A DNA stretch of 64,000 bases from NCBI RefSeq assembly GCF_000002235.5, contig NW_022145552.1, positions 840,501 to 904,500 of the forward strand, read 5' to 3'. The translations under genes were made by a program, and so were the position numbers. Positions 36,101 through 48,900 of the stretch are shown here, in pieces. The stretch is from Strongylocentrotus purpuratus (Eukaryota; Echinodermata; Echinoidea; Camarodonta; Strongylocentrotidae). Under the pieces are notes generated by a model that worked only from the letters and a program-made list of their open reading frames with translations, had not been told where the DNA came from and ran no database searches. Position 1 is the stretch's first letter. The number at the start of each line of letters is the position of its first letter.

Positions 36101-39100
36101 CCACACTTTCTCCCGGGCGTTGTGTTCGTTTGTTGAATTTTGCCCTTTCAACAATAATGTTTTTCCGTACATTGAAATACTTCTTCAATGTTGCGATCAC
36201 GTCATCATACTTTGCTGTCTCCTCTTTCACATTGAGAGACACGATAATATCATCGGCACATTCACCCATAGCATAGAGTAGCGTACTAACCTGCTCACTG
36301 TCTGGCTTGGATGCGAGGCCCGATGCGACGCGATATCTCTAGAACCGCCGTGACTATTTTGGCCATTGTTCTGCTTGATTTAAGCCTGCAACTTTATCAA
36401 AGCTTTCTGGCAATGGTAGACGAGAACTTTCCATGGTTCTTCACTTATACCGCTGCCACCATGTAGTATTATCCAGACGACAAAGGGAGAATGGACACAA
36501 AAGGGTAGTACGATTTGGTTATGTTTTACTTTCACTTCGTGTCGTCGTTTCAACGTTGCAAATATATAGTCTTGTATAAAGACGTTATTAGATATTCCCA
36601 CAACTACCCATATAGAAAGCCCACCTGGCTATAAAGACCATATTTTTTCCCACTTGAAATCAAGATTCTCATCAAAAATCTGTTAAAGGAAACCCATATT
36701 TAAAGACCACCTGACTACAAAGACAATTTTTTGTGTTTCCCTTGGACGGTCTTTCTATACAGGTTTCACAAACTTGTCATGAATGGGGAGTGTTTCACAA
36801 ATTCCAAGTCGAAACTAAACTCTAAGTTGGACTTAAACATTATGGAGAGCCATTTGAAGCCTTAAAATAAAATATATTCAAAAGCAAAAATTTAAGTGTT
36901 TTAGACTTTTCATAAATTCCACATCAGGAACATGAAATCTCCTTGATAATAGAAAGTATTAATGATATGAATCAACATTTTATGCCTTTCAAAATAACTT
37001 TTACAAAATATTTTCAAAGCTGCTAACGGCTTTCCATAATTGTTAAGTCCAACTTAGAGATAAGTTCAACTTAATATCTTTGTGAAACACCCCCCTGCTA
37101 CTTTAGCTTACCTTAGGAGAGACAAAGAACCACTGTGAAGGTTTAGCAGGGTCGTGACCTGAGCAGCGAAGGTTTGATAGGCCACCATCACACAGAGATC
37201 AGTGTCAAGCAATCTGTACTGGCTCTGACCTTCAGGGTCGTGTCGACTGCAGAAACGCTCTGATGGCTCTGGACTCGGCTCTCTGCAGTATTAAGAACAT
37301 AATGGAAACTACTCATGAAGTTCTCTGTTTCATGATTATTATAATTATGCTTTTCAAAGGTCGTCTGTACTAGTTTGGCTAGGAGGGATTAGACCACCCA
37401 GGATGGTCCCTGACAGGTTGCTATTTCATCAACTCAGCCCTCAATTAACATAAGAAAAAGAGGATCATGGGTGACCAATGGTCACAGATTAGGCATTGTT
37501 TTCTATATAGAGGAAGCAAGTAGATACAAGGGTCATTCCATGTCAAATCACCCAATGGTTTTAACCCGACCATTTTTTATTTTGATGAAACTTAGTGTAC
37601 TTGTTGAGTGTGATCTGACAGCACCAAATCCAAAATCTTAGGTCAATCGGATAAGGGGTTTGGGAGATACGGCCAACCAAATTTTGAGATTTTTTCAAAA
37701 ATGGGGGTGGCGGGCCTACCTTTGAACCCTTGTATTTCGGGACCTAATGGGTAAATCTTCACAAAATTTGTATTGTTGGAAAGGGTATTCAATAAGGATT
37801 CCAAATCTGCCGCCATTTTGAAAATGTGTACATGTTGGGGTACTTTGACCTCTTGACCTAAGATTTGTCCTTGAAATTGACCTTGTGGCTCACGTGACCT
37901 TGACAACATTTTTCATGAAATGTAATCTCTGACATGTTCACTTAAACATATAAAAGTTTCAGAGATATAATATTTTTTGTTTAGGAGCAATAAGGATTGA
38001 AAGTATCCATACTTACAGATATTCACAATAAACCCTATCATAATGTATACAATACATGCAATATGCACAGTATAACATACATCTTCCACATGCTTTTTTG
38101 TTCTAGGCATATCCATTCTAAATGTCAGCAGTACTTGAATAGAAAATAAAATGACAAGTTCATATAGGCCTAAAGGGTTAACAGGATGTGTGGCTTTAGG
38201 CCTCTGAGTCGGTTCTAGGATAATTACCCCCCTGGAAAATTAACCCCCAGGAAAGGTCCCCCCCCCCCCCCTGAGGACAATTACCCCCCAGAAAGTTACC
38301 TCCTAGGACAATCTGTCCCCCCCCCCAAGGACAATTACCCCCCAGACAATTACCCCCTAGAATAATTACCCCCCCCCCCCCTATTCATTAAAGGGGAAGT
38401 CCATCCTGATAATAAGTTGGTTTTAATCAAAGCAGAATTTTTTTGGGGAGGTAATTATCCTTGAGGGGTAATTGTCCGGGGGGTAATTGTCCTCGGGGGG
38501 GGGGGGGGAAGATTGTCCTAGGAGGTAATTTTCTGGGGCTAATTAGCCTCTGGGTGTGATAGTCCTTGGGGTAATTGTCGGGTAATTGTCCTGGGGGGGG
38601 GGTGAACATTTCCTGGGGTTATTTTTCCAGGGGGGTAATTATCCTAGAACCGACTCAGAGGCCTAAAGCCATACATCCTGTTAAACCTTTAGGCCTATAT
38701 GAACTTGTCATTTTATTTCTATTCAAGTACTGCTGACATTTAGAATGGATATGACTAGAACAAAGAAGCATGTGGAAGATGTACAGTGTATGTTGTACTG
38801 TGCATATTGCATGTATTGTATACATTATAATAGGGTTTATTGTGAATATCTGTAAGTATGAATACTTTCAATCCTTATTGCTCCTAAACAAAAAATATTA
38901 TATCTCTGAAACTTTTATATGTTTAAGTGAACATGTCAGAGATTACATTTCATGAAAAATGTTGTCAAAGTCACGTGATCCACAAGGTCAATTTCAAGGT
39001 CAAATCTTAGGTCAAGAGGTCAAAGTACCCCAACATGTACAAATTTTCAAAATGGCGGCAGATTTGGAATCCTTATTGAATACCCTTTCCAGCACTACAA

Positions 39101-39546
39101 ATTTTGTGAAGATTTACCTATTAGATCCCGAGATATAAGGGTTCAAAGGTAGGCCCGCCACCCCCATTTTTGAAAAAATCTCAAAATTTGGTTGGCCGTA
39201 TCTCCCAAACACCTCACCCAATTGACCTAAAATTTTGGATTTGGTGCTGTGAGATCACACTCAACAAGTACACTAAGTTTCATCAAAATCAAAAATGGTC
39301 GGGTTAAGATTTTCAGATTTTTTGGGTGATTTGACATGGAATGACCCACAAGTAGTACAGTGGGCCTTTAAAGGACTAATGTTTGGTAGGATTATTAGAA
39401 TTTTTAAAGATTTTTTTTGCAAGAGGAAATCATAGGAATCCTTTGTAAACCCTGTCATAATCTAAAACCAATCAATAGACATACTCAACATTGACGACCA
39501 ATATCTGTTATTCCATGCGATCATATCTGATTAAATAATTTGTAGG

Positions 39547-39590
<44 letters not shown>

Positions 39591-39871
39591 CATCACCATC
39601 ATCCTCATCATCCTCATCCTCATCATCATCATCACCATCACCATCATCATCATCACCATCATCATCACTATCACCATCATCTTACCATCATCATCATCAT
39701 CATCATCATCACCATTACCATCACCACCACCACCACCGCCATCGCTGCCACCACCACCATCATCACCATCATCATCACTATCACCATCATCTTACCATCA
39801 CCACCATCACCATTACCACCACCACCACCACCGCCATTGCTGCCACCACCACCACCACCACCACCACTACC

Positions 39872-39905
<34 letters not shown>

Positions 39906-42900
39906 TCATCATCACCATCATCATCATCACCATCCTCCTCCTCATCAACATTGTGCTCCAAATCACTCACCTTTGTGGTATAAATGGGATGGAAGGAGAC
40001 TGCCAGCCGAGGGGAGAGTTGTAACTGCCGGGTACGGGAGAGTTGGATGCGCTGAGCACGGTCAGACAAACAAGCTTTCCACCATGTGTCTCTTGCATGG
40101 TGACTGTGTCAGGAATCTGGTAGAGGTCGCTTACATGGAGCTGCTGCTGGTATCTGAAAGAAAGATGAGGTGGATATCGAGGGGTCAGTGACACAAAGAT
40201 ATAACTCTATTTTGGCCATTTTTAGAAAAAGTGGTTTATGTGTCACTGAACACTTGGGCTTTAAGGAGTTAAGTCTATGTTTCACTAGCCATTGACTTCA
40301 ATGGGGTGTTGGGTGGAGTTAAGTCTTTGAATTTCTAGGAAAGCCCACATTTTTCTGAACATTTTGATATCAAATACTCATTTTGGCGAAATATGGAGTT
40401 ACATCTTTGAGTCACTGAACCCTCGATATGTTCCTCATGAGATTTTCTTCATAGTCATGATCTGTTCAAATCTTTTTAATTTGCTGTCATCTCTTTCATC
40501 AACTATAGCCCTTATCAACACTTCCACAATTTATATTGGGGTAGAAGTAGAATAAACTTGCACATGATTCATTGAAATATTTCACTATCAAAAATCTTTG
40601 CTGTGAAACATCCTACAATTTAACCTTGTAATCATATAATTATCAGCCCCTCACCGATCTAACCCAACCATGCTGGACTGTTCTGTCTTCTGCTAAATTA
40701 GTCAATCAAAAAAAATTGAGACAACTCAAATAGAGAGAGAAAAGCTCTGCTTTAAAACTTCACATCGCAAAAGTGAGCGAGTGGCATGACACCTGAACAA
40801 GTATTCAGAAACGGAAAGAGTGATATCTAGAGTCTTACTTGTTTTCAAAGGCTTGTCTGAGTTTATAGAGAGGCATGCTCATTCCTGGGATCTCCTGCAG
40901 CATCTGGATGATCATCATCCTGAAAGAAAGATAAGGATATAGGGGAAAGAAACAGAATAATAATAATAATAATAACAATAATAATAATAATAATAATATG
41001 TCTCGTTTACCCAGGGTAGCCTCATCAGTATTCATACTGTTCTACCCGAGGGCCCTGCATTCATATTATTACCCCGGCTTTAACCGACCTACCATTAAGA
41101 GGTTCTCAAGCATTCAAGGAATTTCTTCCTACCGGGCACCCATTTACCTCACCCGAGTAGAGTAACACGATTCTACTAATGACCGGTTATTATCAAAATT
41201 ACGTGTTAGGCAAAATAACTGCCTGGTCACTTGTACGCTCTGTTTTCGCCTCCTAAAATACCTTTTAAATGCAAACCTACTATATTGTGTTACTCAGTAC
41301 GGGAGCCTATTCACATACAAGCTATGCTTTTTATTTAGGCTCCCCACATTTTACATTGTTCTACCCAGCCTGTTATATATACATATTTCGAAATTTCGTA
41401 CTTTTTTTCTGTACATTATATTTGATTCTGAATTCTCTAATTTTGTTTAATAATTTTTTTTCTTGAAATCTATTCTTATAATAATATACGCCTGTATAAA
41501 AAAGAAAAGAATATAAACTGTTTTTCTGTGTAAAATGTGGAATAAATAAAACTTCAACTTCAAACCAATCATTTGATTAGGATCTACGTCATAATTTAAT
41601 AATGAGCCTTACCTCAGTCTGTCTGCATTAGAATCGCCTGGAGGCATAATGGAGATGTGAACGAGTCTGGAACCGATCTGACGACGGTTGACATTGGCCA
41701 GGACTCCAATAGCATCGCCCATAGAGGGCACCCTCACAACGGCCTGGAAATAACCTTGAGCAGGGGCTGCCAGGAACACATGCAGGACCTACAGATGGAT
41801 ACATTAAAGGGACTTGGTAACATTGTTCAGATGAGAGAAAATGCTTAATGTACAAAATATTTTAAAAGATAATCTGAAAGTTTGAGTGAAAACAGACCAT
41901 TATTATAATGATAAAAATTGGTAAAAATCCATACCTTAATTCTCCCATCTACAGTTATTACAACTTAATTACATTTTTTGGTGAATTTAATTGTCACAAA
42001 TCAACAAAATGGCTCTATATACCATTCCAGACATTTAAGTGTCAAAAGATGTTTAAAAGCCTGTCTTATTTTCACGGAAAAACGGTTGGGGAAATTCCAA
42101 AATGGTTGGGAGAATTTACTGTTTGAGGGTGTTGCACAGTGATGCCTTCAAATAAAACCATAAATATCTTTGTGGTTTGCAAACTACAGTCAAATCTGTG
42201 CATAAAGATCACTCAATGGAGACAAGAATTACAGTCTTTCATGAACAGGTGGTTTTCATATACAGCTTCCTTTCCTTTAAGTATTTGTGTATTCGGGAGT
42301 ACCCATTACAAGCTTTGCTCATCAGGATTCACGCCTTCTTCCTTGTAATACAAGTTCTTTGATTATATTTATGTTCCTACGTATAAATTGCATTGTTTGA
42401 ACAGATGTCAAATATGTTGTCAAATTGAATGGAAGAAAATATATGTGAATTTATATTTAAATTGAATTAAATTGAGAGATGATTTTAAAGGGGAACTTAA
42501 GAAGTGGTCTTTATAGGGAGGTGGTCTGTCACTAGAGCAGGTTTCACTGCGTTAGCATCAAACCCTGCTTCCAGGGAGAGTAGCAGAGCTGCCAACCTTG
42601 TGCGACCAAAAAGAGGAACCATAATGGGAAAAAAGAGGAATTTCAAGCAAAAAAAGGAATTCATTAAAACAAAACTTACAACCACGCGCGACACACTTCC
42701 AATGCAGAAATGTCCATTCATCAAGCTGTATTTCTATATTAGGACCTATAGATTATTTACAAGTAGGTATTTTTAATTTTTTAATTTTGGTATAATTTGT
42801 GTTTCATTCTTCTTGAGAATATTTTTCTCTTCAAGTATGTTTAGTTATTGAATTTTATTATTAGTTTTCTATTGAATTTGTGATCAACATTTTAGGGCAG

Positions 42901-45900
42901 TTGTTTTGACGTGTGGTATGAAGAAAAAAAAAAACGAAAAAAAAAAAAAAATTTATGAAGAAAAAACATACTACCGTAATTTAGAAAAAAACAATGTAAT
43001 GGTTGGCAGCTCTGAATAGAGAATAGAATGTCAAATCACCTTGCAATGCTCACTGATGGCTGCCACCAGGTGGCGCTTGAGCTCTTTGCGTGTGATCTGG
43101 CAGTCTAGGTTTGTGATGAGGAGGTCAATACCGGGCATGGGGGTCCAGGGTTTGACCCCTGGAGCTAACCCCATGGCTCCACCACCCTGGAGCTGCTGCT
43201 GCTGCTGCCAGCTGGGTTTCAGCTTACTGGTGACCATCAGGGGAGATGGGGCTCTGATTGCAGAGAAAGAGTGAGAGAGAGTGAGAGAGAGAGGGAGAGA
43301 GAGGGAGAGAGAGAGAGAGGGGGAGGAAGGGAGAAAGGAGAGAGAGAAAGAGAGAGAGGGGGGGGGGACACAGGAGAGAAAAGAGAAAGAGAGAGAGGGG
43401 GACACAGGAGATAAAAGAGAGAGAGAGGGAGAGAGAGAGAGAGAGAGAGAGACAGGGGGAGGGAGAGAGAGAGAGAAAGAAGAAGAGGGAGGGAAAGAAA
43501 TAAATAAGGTTTAGAATACATGCCAAATATATACTTATGAATAGCCAGTGCATACAAAAAAAAGAGCACATTGAAAAACAGTTCTCTGCACTTTCATTCA
43601 AGAATTTATTGCCTTTGCTGTAGCTATGGTTAAAACAATAGGCACAAAGAGTATTGCAAGAAATAGTTCTTACCAGGTAATACTGTGGTCTCCCAGCAAA
43701 GACTTACATAGATCAGTTAGAAAAAAGGTAATTGTCTACCAAGGCAGGAACTCCCAAAGATAATGGAGAATAGAACTAAAAGTGTGAATATGTTCAACCT
43801 AGTAGTACCACATAGGTACATTTCAGGAGGGAGAGACAACTGTAGATAAGATATCTTTTGTCAGAGGATTTATAAATAATGTCTTGTGTTCAGATGATTT
43901 TTTTTTAAAAACTGCGTTTCTGTAAAACTTACAGACTGGTTAGGGGTTTCTTTCAGGATCTATTCCATCATTTTGGGGGTCTCCTTTAGAAAAACAGCTG
44001 ATTGAAGATATCAACTCACCTATATGATCCCTTGAGATATGGGTTACCAGGCGTGCCATCTTTCCTGAAATGCAGGTGAGATCCAGGAGCCCCTGCCATC
44101 CTCTGGACCGACGGTATCGGCCTGAACGCATCACAGCCGTAGGAACTATGTGTTTCCATGGGAGGAGGCGTGGGGATGAGGGGCTTCCATTCTGACTGCG
44201 CCCTGTTTGACAGTAGGGGGTCAGCATCCTGCTGGTGCCTTCGGGCGGGGTACGATCTCATGGCTGCCCCGTCCATGACCAGGTTGATGCCTTCGCAGTT
44301 GGGAGGGGTCGGGGTGTTGCGAGGAGAAGCGGCAGAGGAGGGTGGGGCTGAGGAGGTGGGTTGGATAGGACGGAACGCTGCTGCAAGGCCACTGCTGACT
44401 TTCATGTCCGTCTTGCCCGCACCCAGAGGGCTTGTGCATTCCCTCTGACTGGCGACCGAGACGGGGATTGGTTTGGGGGCGGGGCCTGTGTATGTCTTGA
44501 TGCTTGGAATGTTTGGCTCCGCTTTCTGGTTCTCGCTTGTTCCCTGGCTGCTACTAGAATCTATGAGAATACACAGAGGTTAAAGGTATACACCAGTTCT
44601 GGTTATGGGATTGCATTGTGAAGAAACGTTGTGGAATCGATCAGAAAAGGTGGATCATTTAGCATATAAGTATTGGTGTGTACTGCAAGGTTCTGGAGTC
44701 ATCAAAATGATGAGAAATTTGCCCCAGTCTTGGTTAAGTTACAAGCACTGTACACAGAAAGATGTATATGGGACTACGCGATATCTATCCAGCCCGGATA
44801 GATATAATAATTTACCAAGTATATCAATTAGTAGGCGGTGTCCCGGCAAAATTTGTATCCTCACGAATTAGTCAAAACATACTCTTTCACATGATTGGTA
44901 ATAAGAGCTTCCATTCATTTTTTGAGAGGGGGGGGGGGGCGTTCCCAAAACTGGTCTATACATTTAAATAAAAGACAGTTCAATCACAGCAATGCCCACA
45001 TGCGATCTCTCAATATATTCTAGGCCTTTCTTTCTCCTACATACCCACCTACTTCTTATCAGTTGCAGATATAACACATGACAGGCATTCATTACTGCAA
45101 CGCTCTTTATCCTTTATCCTGTTCATTACTACACATGTCAATGCAAGAATTTTGTTACTATTTTCAATTTTATTATGATAACTACTCTCTCATATTAAAC
45201 ATTAAAAATAAAAAGTACATATTGCTTTTTTTACCTAAAAAGGCAAAGTGTTTTGAGTAAATTTTCTCTCACCAATTAGATACGATTGAAATTTGGAATA
45301 ACATGCATTTCCCATGAACACACACAGGGATATGTCTGGAAGAGTATGGCACAAGTTAAACCATGATGGGCTGTCTAGGTTTTGGAAAGGTTAACTAATT
45401 ACCACCACCCCTGACAGATTTTGGTACATGAATATCCAAGATTCAAATGAATATGCATGCTTGGTGATCACTTTAGGAATGGTTTGGATTTGTAGTTAAG
45501 GAAGCACCATCGTTAAATTGCTTTAAACGCAAACTTCAAGTTTTTCTTTTAAATTCTTACAATATAATTTGTTTGCCCTCCCCAGTCCTTTTTTCTTCAA
45601 TGCATTATGCTAATCTTAATTGTTAATTAATGATGCATGTTCTGTTTTGTTTTAATGTATATAAACAAATTACTTTGTGCTTTGCTAACTAAATTGCTCG
45701 GGTGACTACGCATTTTGATTACGCATTTTGACTACGCATTTTAACCGGGTGACTCTGGGTATTGGTGCTAACGCATTATTTTGGATACAAATTTCCTTAA
45801 ATTCCATTGTGTTTTTAATTCTCACCTCTAAATTACGTCCTTCTCTACTGCTACAATTATTTCTTCTACAATACTTATTTTTCCAGGAACCTATAATATA

Positions 45901-48900
45901 TAAGCACTGCTTTTTAATAGGTTCCTCACATTCTACTTAATCTTTTATATGAATTGAGAATCATTGGGACGTGCTCATTTATACTACATGTATTGTATAA
46001 TTTTTAAATTTATATGTATGTCTATATTTTTTTGTAAAATGTGAAACAATAAAAACTTGAACTTGAACTTACCATGACTAGAGACCTCTTCCTGTCCGTC
46101 TCTCCAGCTCCTGTCATTGTCCCATCTGACGTTGTTCCTCCCATACCTGGGACTCCCGTAGCCATTTCGATTGATGCGGCAGAAGGACGTGGTGATGACG
46201 TTGCCATACACACTCTCCTTCTCCAGTCTTTTCTTAGCTCTGCGTAATATTTATATGAAAGACATGAATGAGAAGGACGTGAAAGTATAAGGTGTGCAAG
46301 CTGTATTATATACCTCATACATAGATTGTCATTCACGGACTGGTCAAAACTATATCATACGACAAGGAGCATCTCGATCTATCATTCTGCAGAGGGTTTT
46401 GGCGTTCTATCAAACCCTGTGATAGTACTCCTAACCCCTCCACGACTTTTGCACACACACAGAGCGTACAAGATTTAAATGCCCTCCCTTATGGCTCTTC
46501 TCCGAGCCTTCTGGGACCCGTTTCAGAAAGCCTTTTTTAAATGACAAAAATCAGTGACAAATCTGCTGATAACCAATCAGAAGCAAGGATTTCAGTAGCA
46601 TATAACAAAAAACTGTCATTTGTCACTTATTAAGTTATATGAAATGGGCCCCTGGTCTTCAGCATCCATCCAAGTGAGGCTAAATGCTCTCATATCTTAC
46701 ATTAGCGTTTCCTTCCAGGTTTTGCGAGGTCTTCCACAAAACATTAAGCCAGCAACCTGGAAATTCATTGCTTTCTGGAGCCAATGGCTATTTTTTCTCA
46801 AACGACATAACCATACCATCTCCATCTACCCATCCTCATCTCCTATGAGATTTTTGTTAATCCTATGGATTTAAAGATAAAGTTGAGTTCTGGGAAGAGG
46901 TGAAAAATGATTTGTGAGCGTTATCATTGTTATTATGCAAGTGTGGAAGAACATCAGATTAAAAATGTTCCCTGAAAAGCACTGCTCCTCAAATGCCTTA
47001 ATATTCTAAATATGGCATGTAATAGCATAAAAATCGGGACAGATTTTTACACCATATGTTTGTGTAGTCCCATATACATCTTTCTGTGTACAGTGCTTGT
47101 AACTTTACTAAGACTGGGCTAAAATTTTAAATCACTTTGATGATTCCAGAACCTTGCAGTATACACCAATACTTATATGCTAGATAATCAAGCTTTTCTG
47201 ATTGATTTCACACCGTTTATTTCACAATGCTATCGCGTGACCAGAACTCAACTTTCTCTTTAAAGATTATGAATATGTAACAAACCTGCAGGCGATCTCA
47301 TGGCTAGGAAACTTGATAAACGCTGTAGTGTTGACAATGTTGCCCACTTTGCCACCACAGTTGTCGGAGAGTTGCTTGAGACGGGTCCTGATGATTCCCG
47401 GGTCCTTCCTTAGTGGAAGGTTGTGAATCACCAGCTCAGAGCTCTCAATAATGCTCTGTAAATAAGAGAACGGGAGATAGAGAGGAACGAGGGACAGAAA
47501 AGAAATGAAAATCATGTACATTTTTTAGTTTTTAGTAATCAATACAAGAAATGTGATGGCTGGATTGATGGCCTGAAGACAATTAGCTATGAAATGGCTG
47601 TTGTTCACAAGAGCAAAGTGCTCCTCCCCCCCCCCCCGAAAAAATTCTCACTTTGGCCAGCGATCTGAAAGGCAAATCAGCTAGGAGCTCATTATATATA
47701 TATATACATAAAAGCATTGTTGGTCCAGTTCTTGAGGGACTTAGAGACCTCATCAGAAACCTAAATCTAATCAATACTAGATCTCATCTTACCTTTGAGG
47801 GTGACCTAAAGGGAAGGTCAGCAAGGAGTTCATCGTATCTGTAAGCCTTGTTAGCACAGGTCTTGAGAACCTCAGAGGCGGCTAGACCATGGACCAGGAT
47901 CACATTCAGTCCATTCCTGTGCCTTAGATCAGACAGATCCTGAGCAAAGTTGATATCACCTGGATCAGGGGTAACGGAAGAAAGGTCAAAGGTGAGTTAC
48001 ATCCTGGGGGCGTTTCACAAAGCCTTTTTTTCAATGACAAATAGCAAAAATCAGTGACAAATCTGCTGATAACCAATCAGAAGCAAGGATTTCAGTAGCT
48101 TATAACAAAGACTGTCATTTCTCACTGATGACAAGTTTTGTGAAACGGGTCCCAGGTTTCACTGCGTCAGCATCAAACCCTGCTTGACGAACATGTGCGC
48201 TATTTAAGAAGCTACCATTATTATTATTACATGCGATTCTTATCATAAAAGAGGACCTATGCAAAAATAAAATAGGGGGTTACCTGAAATGAGTACAACT
48301 GTTGCTGGTGAGCTGTGGGTGTCAGCAAACCTCCGAAGGCTCTGCCTGAGTTTGTCATCAGCTGCATTCTTGGCAGTGGCATTGATGTGTGCTACAGTCA
48401 CCTGTAAATAAGTTACATGAAGAATTCAATCTTTAAAAATAAAGGTGGGTTCTGGTAAAAAAAAAGAAAATGAATTCTCACAGAATCAAACGAAACTTGC
48501 ACTGAATGTTCAAGATTACAAATAAATGTCATTTGCCAAACAATTTTGGTGGAAAATGTATACTGGCTGAGTAATGAGCATAGAAAGATTAGGAAATAAA
48601 GGTTGGTAGCCCCCGACACCATTTGTGTAGTCCCATATACATCTTTCTGTGTACAGTGCTTGTTACTTTACCAAGACTGGGCCAAATTTATTATGATTTT
48701 GATGACTCCAGAACTTTGCTGTACACACCAATACTTCCATGCTACATGATCAACTTTTTCTGAGCCATTCCACACCTTTTCTTTCACAATGCAATCGGAT
48801 GACCAGAACTCACCTTTATCTTTAAAGATATAAATTCATGTTTCAAACAACTGGTACAAAAACAGATATATCACACGTTATTTCAATTTTTTTGTAAGAA

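Larger units (their letters stand above)
32077..36602 (-). mobile_element. near-complete Ty3/gypsy (Mag/SURL-like) LTR retrotransposon
   Basis: 4,526 bases bounded by two 141-bp LTRs (TG…CA ends) that differ at one visible base. A perfect ACTAC duplication is at 32072-32076 and 36603-36607. Directly inside the 5' LTR is TGGTGGCAGCGGT, complementary to a tRNA-Leu 3' end. A GGGGGGAGA polypurine tract abuts the 3' LTR. One reading frame carries Gag with two zinc knuckles, protease, reverse transcriptase, RNase H and integrase. Two in-frame TAG codons interrupt gag near its start. It sits antisense-free (same strand as MARF1) in intron 12. The close LTR match suggests recent insertion. The family name is inferred from domain order, short LTRs and primer type. 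Confidence 0.95.

Noticed and set aside
32473..36276. Many 60-90 codon + strand frames opposite the gypsy polyprotein
   Set aside because: Shadows of the long - strand frame; no motifs of their own.
39677..40069. 130-codon Asp/Gly/Met-rich frame
   Set aside because: Arises from the ATC/ACC microsatellite and runs into MARF1 exon 11 in a wrong frame.
43031..43601. Ser/Leu-rich - strand frames upstream of MARF1 exon 8
   Set aside because: Product of the (CT)n tract; only the part after GCAATCAG is exon.
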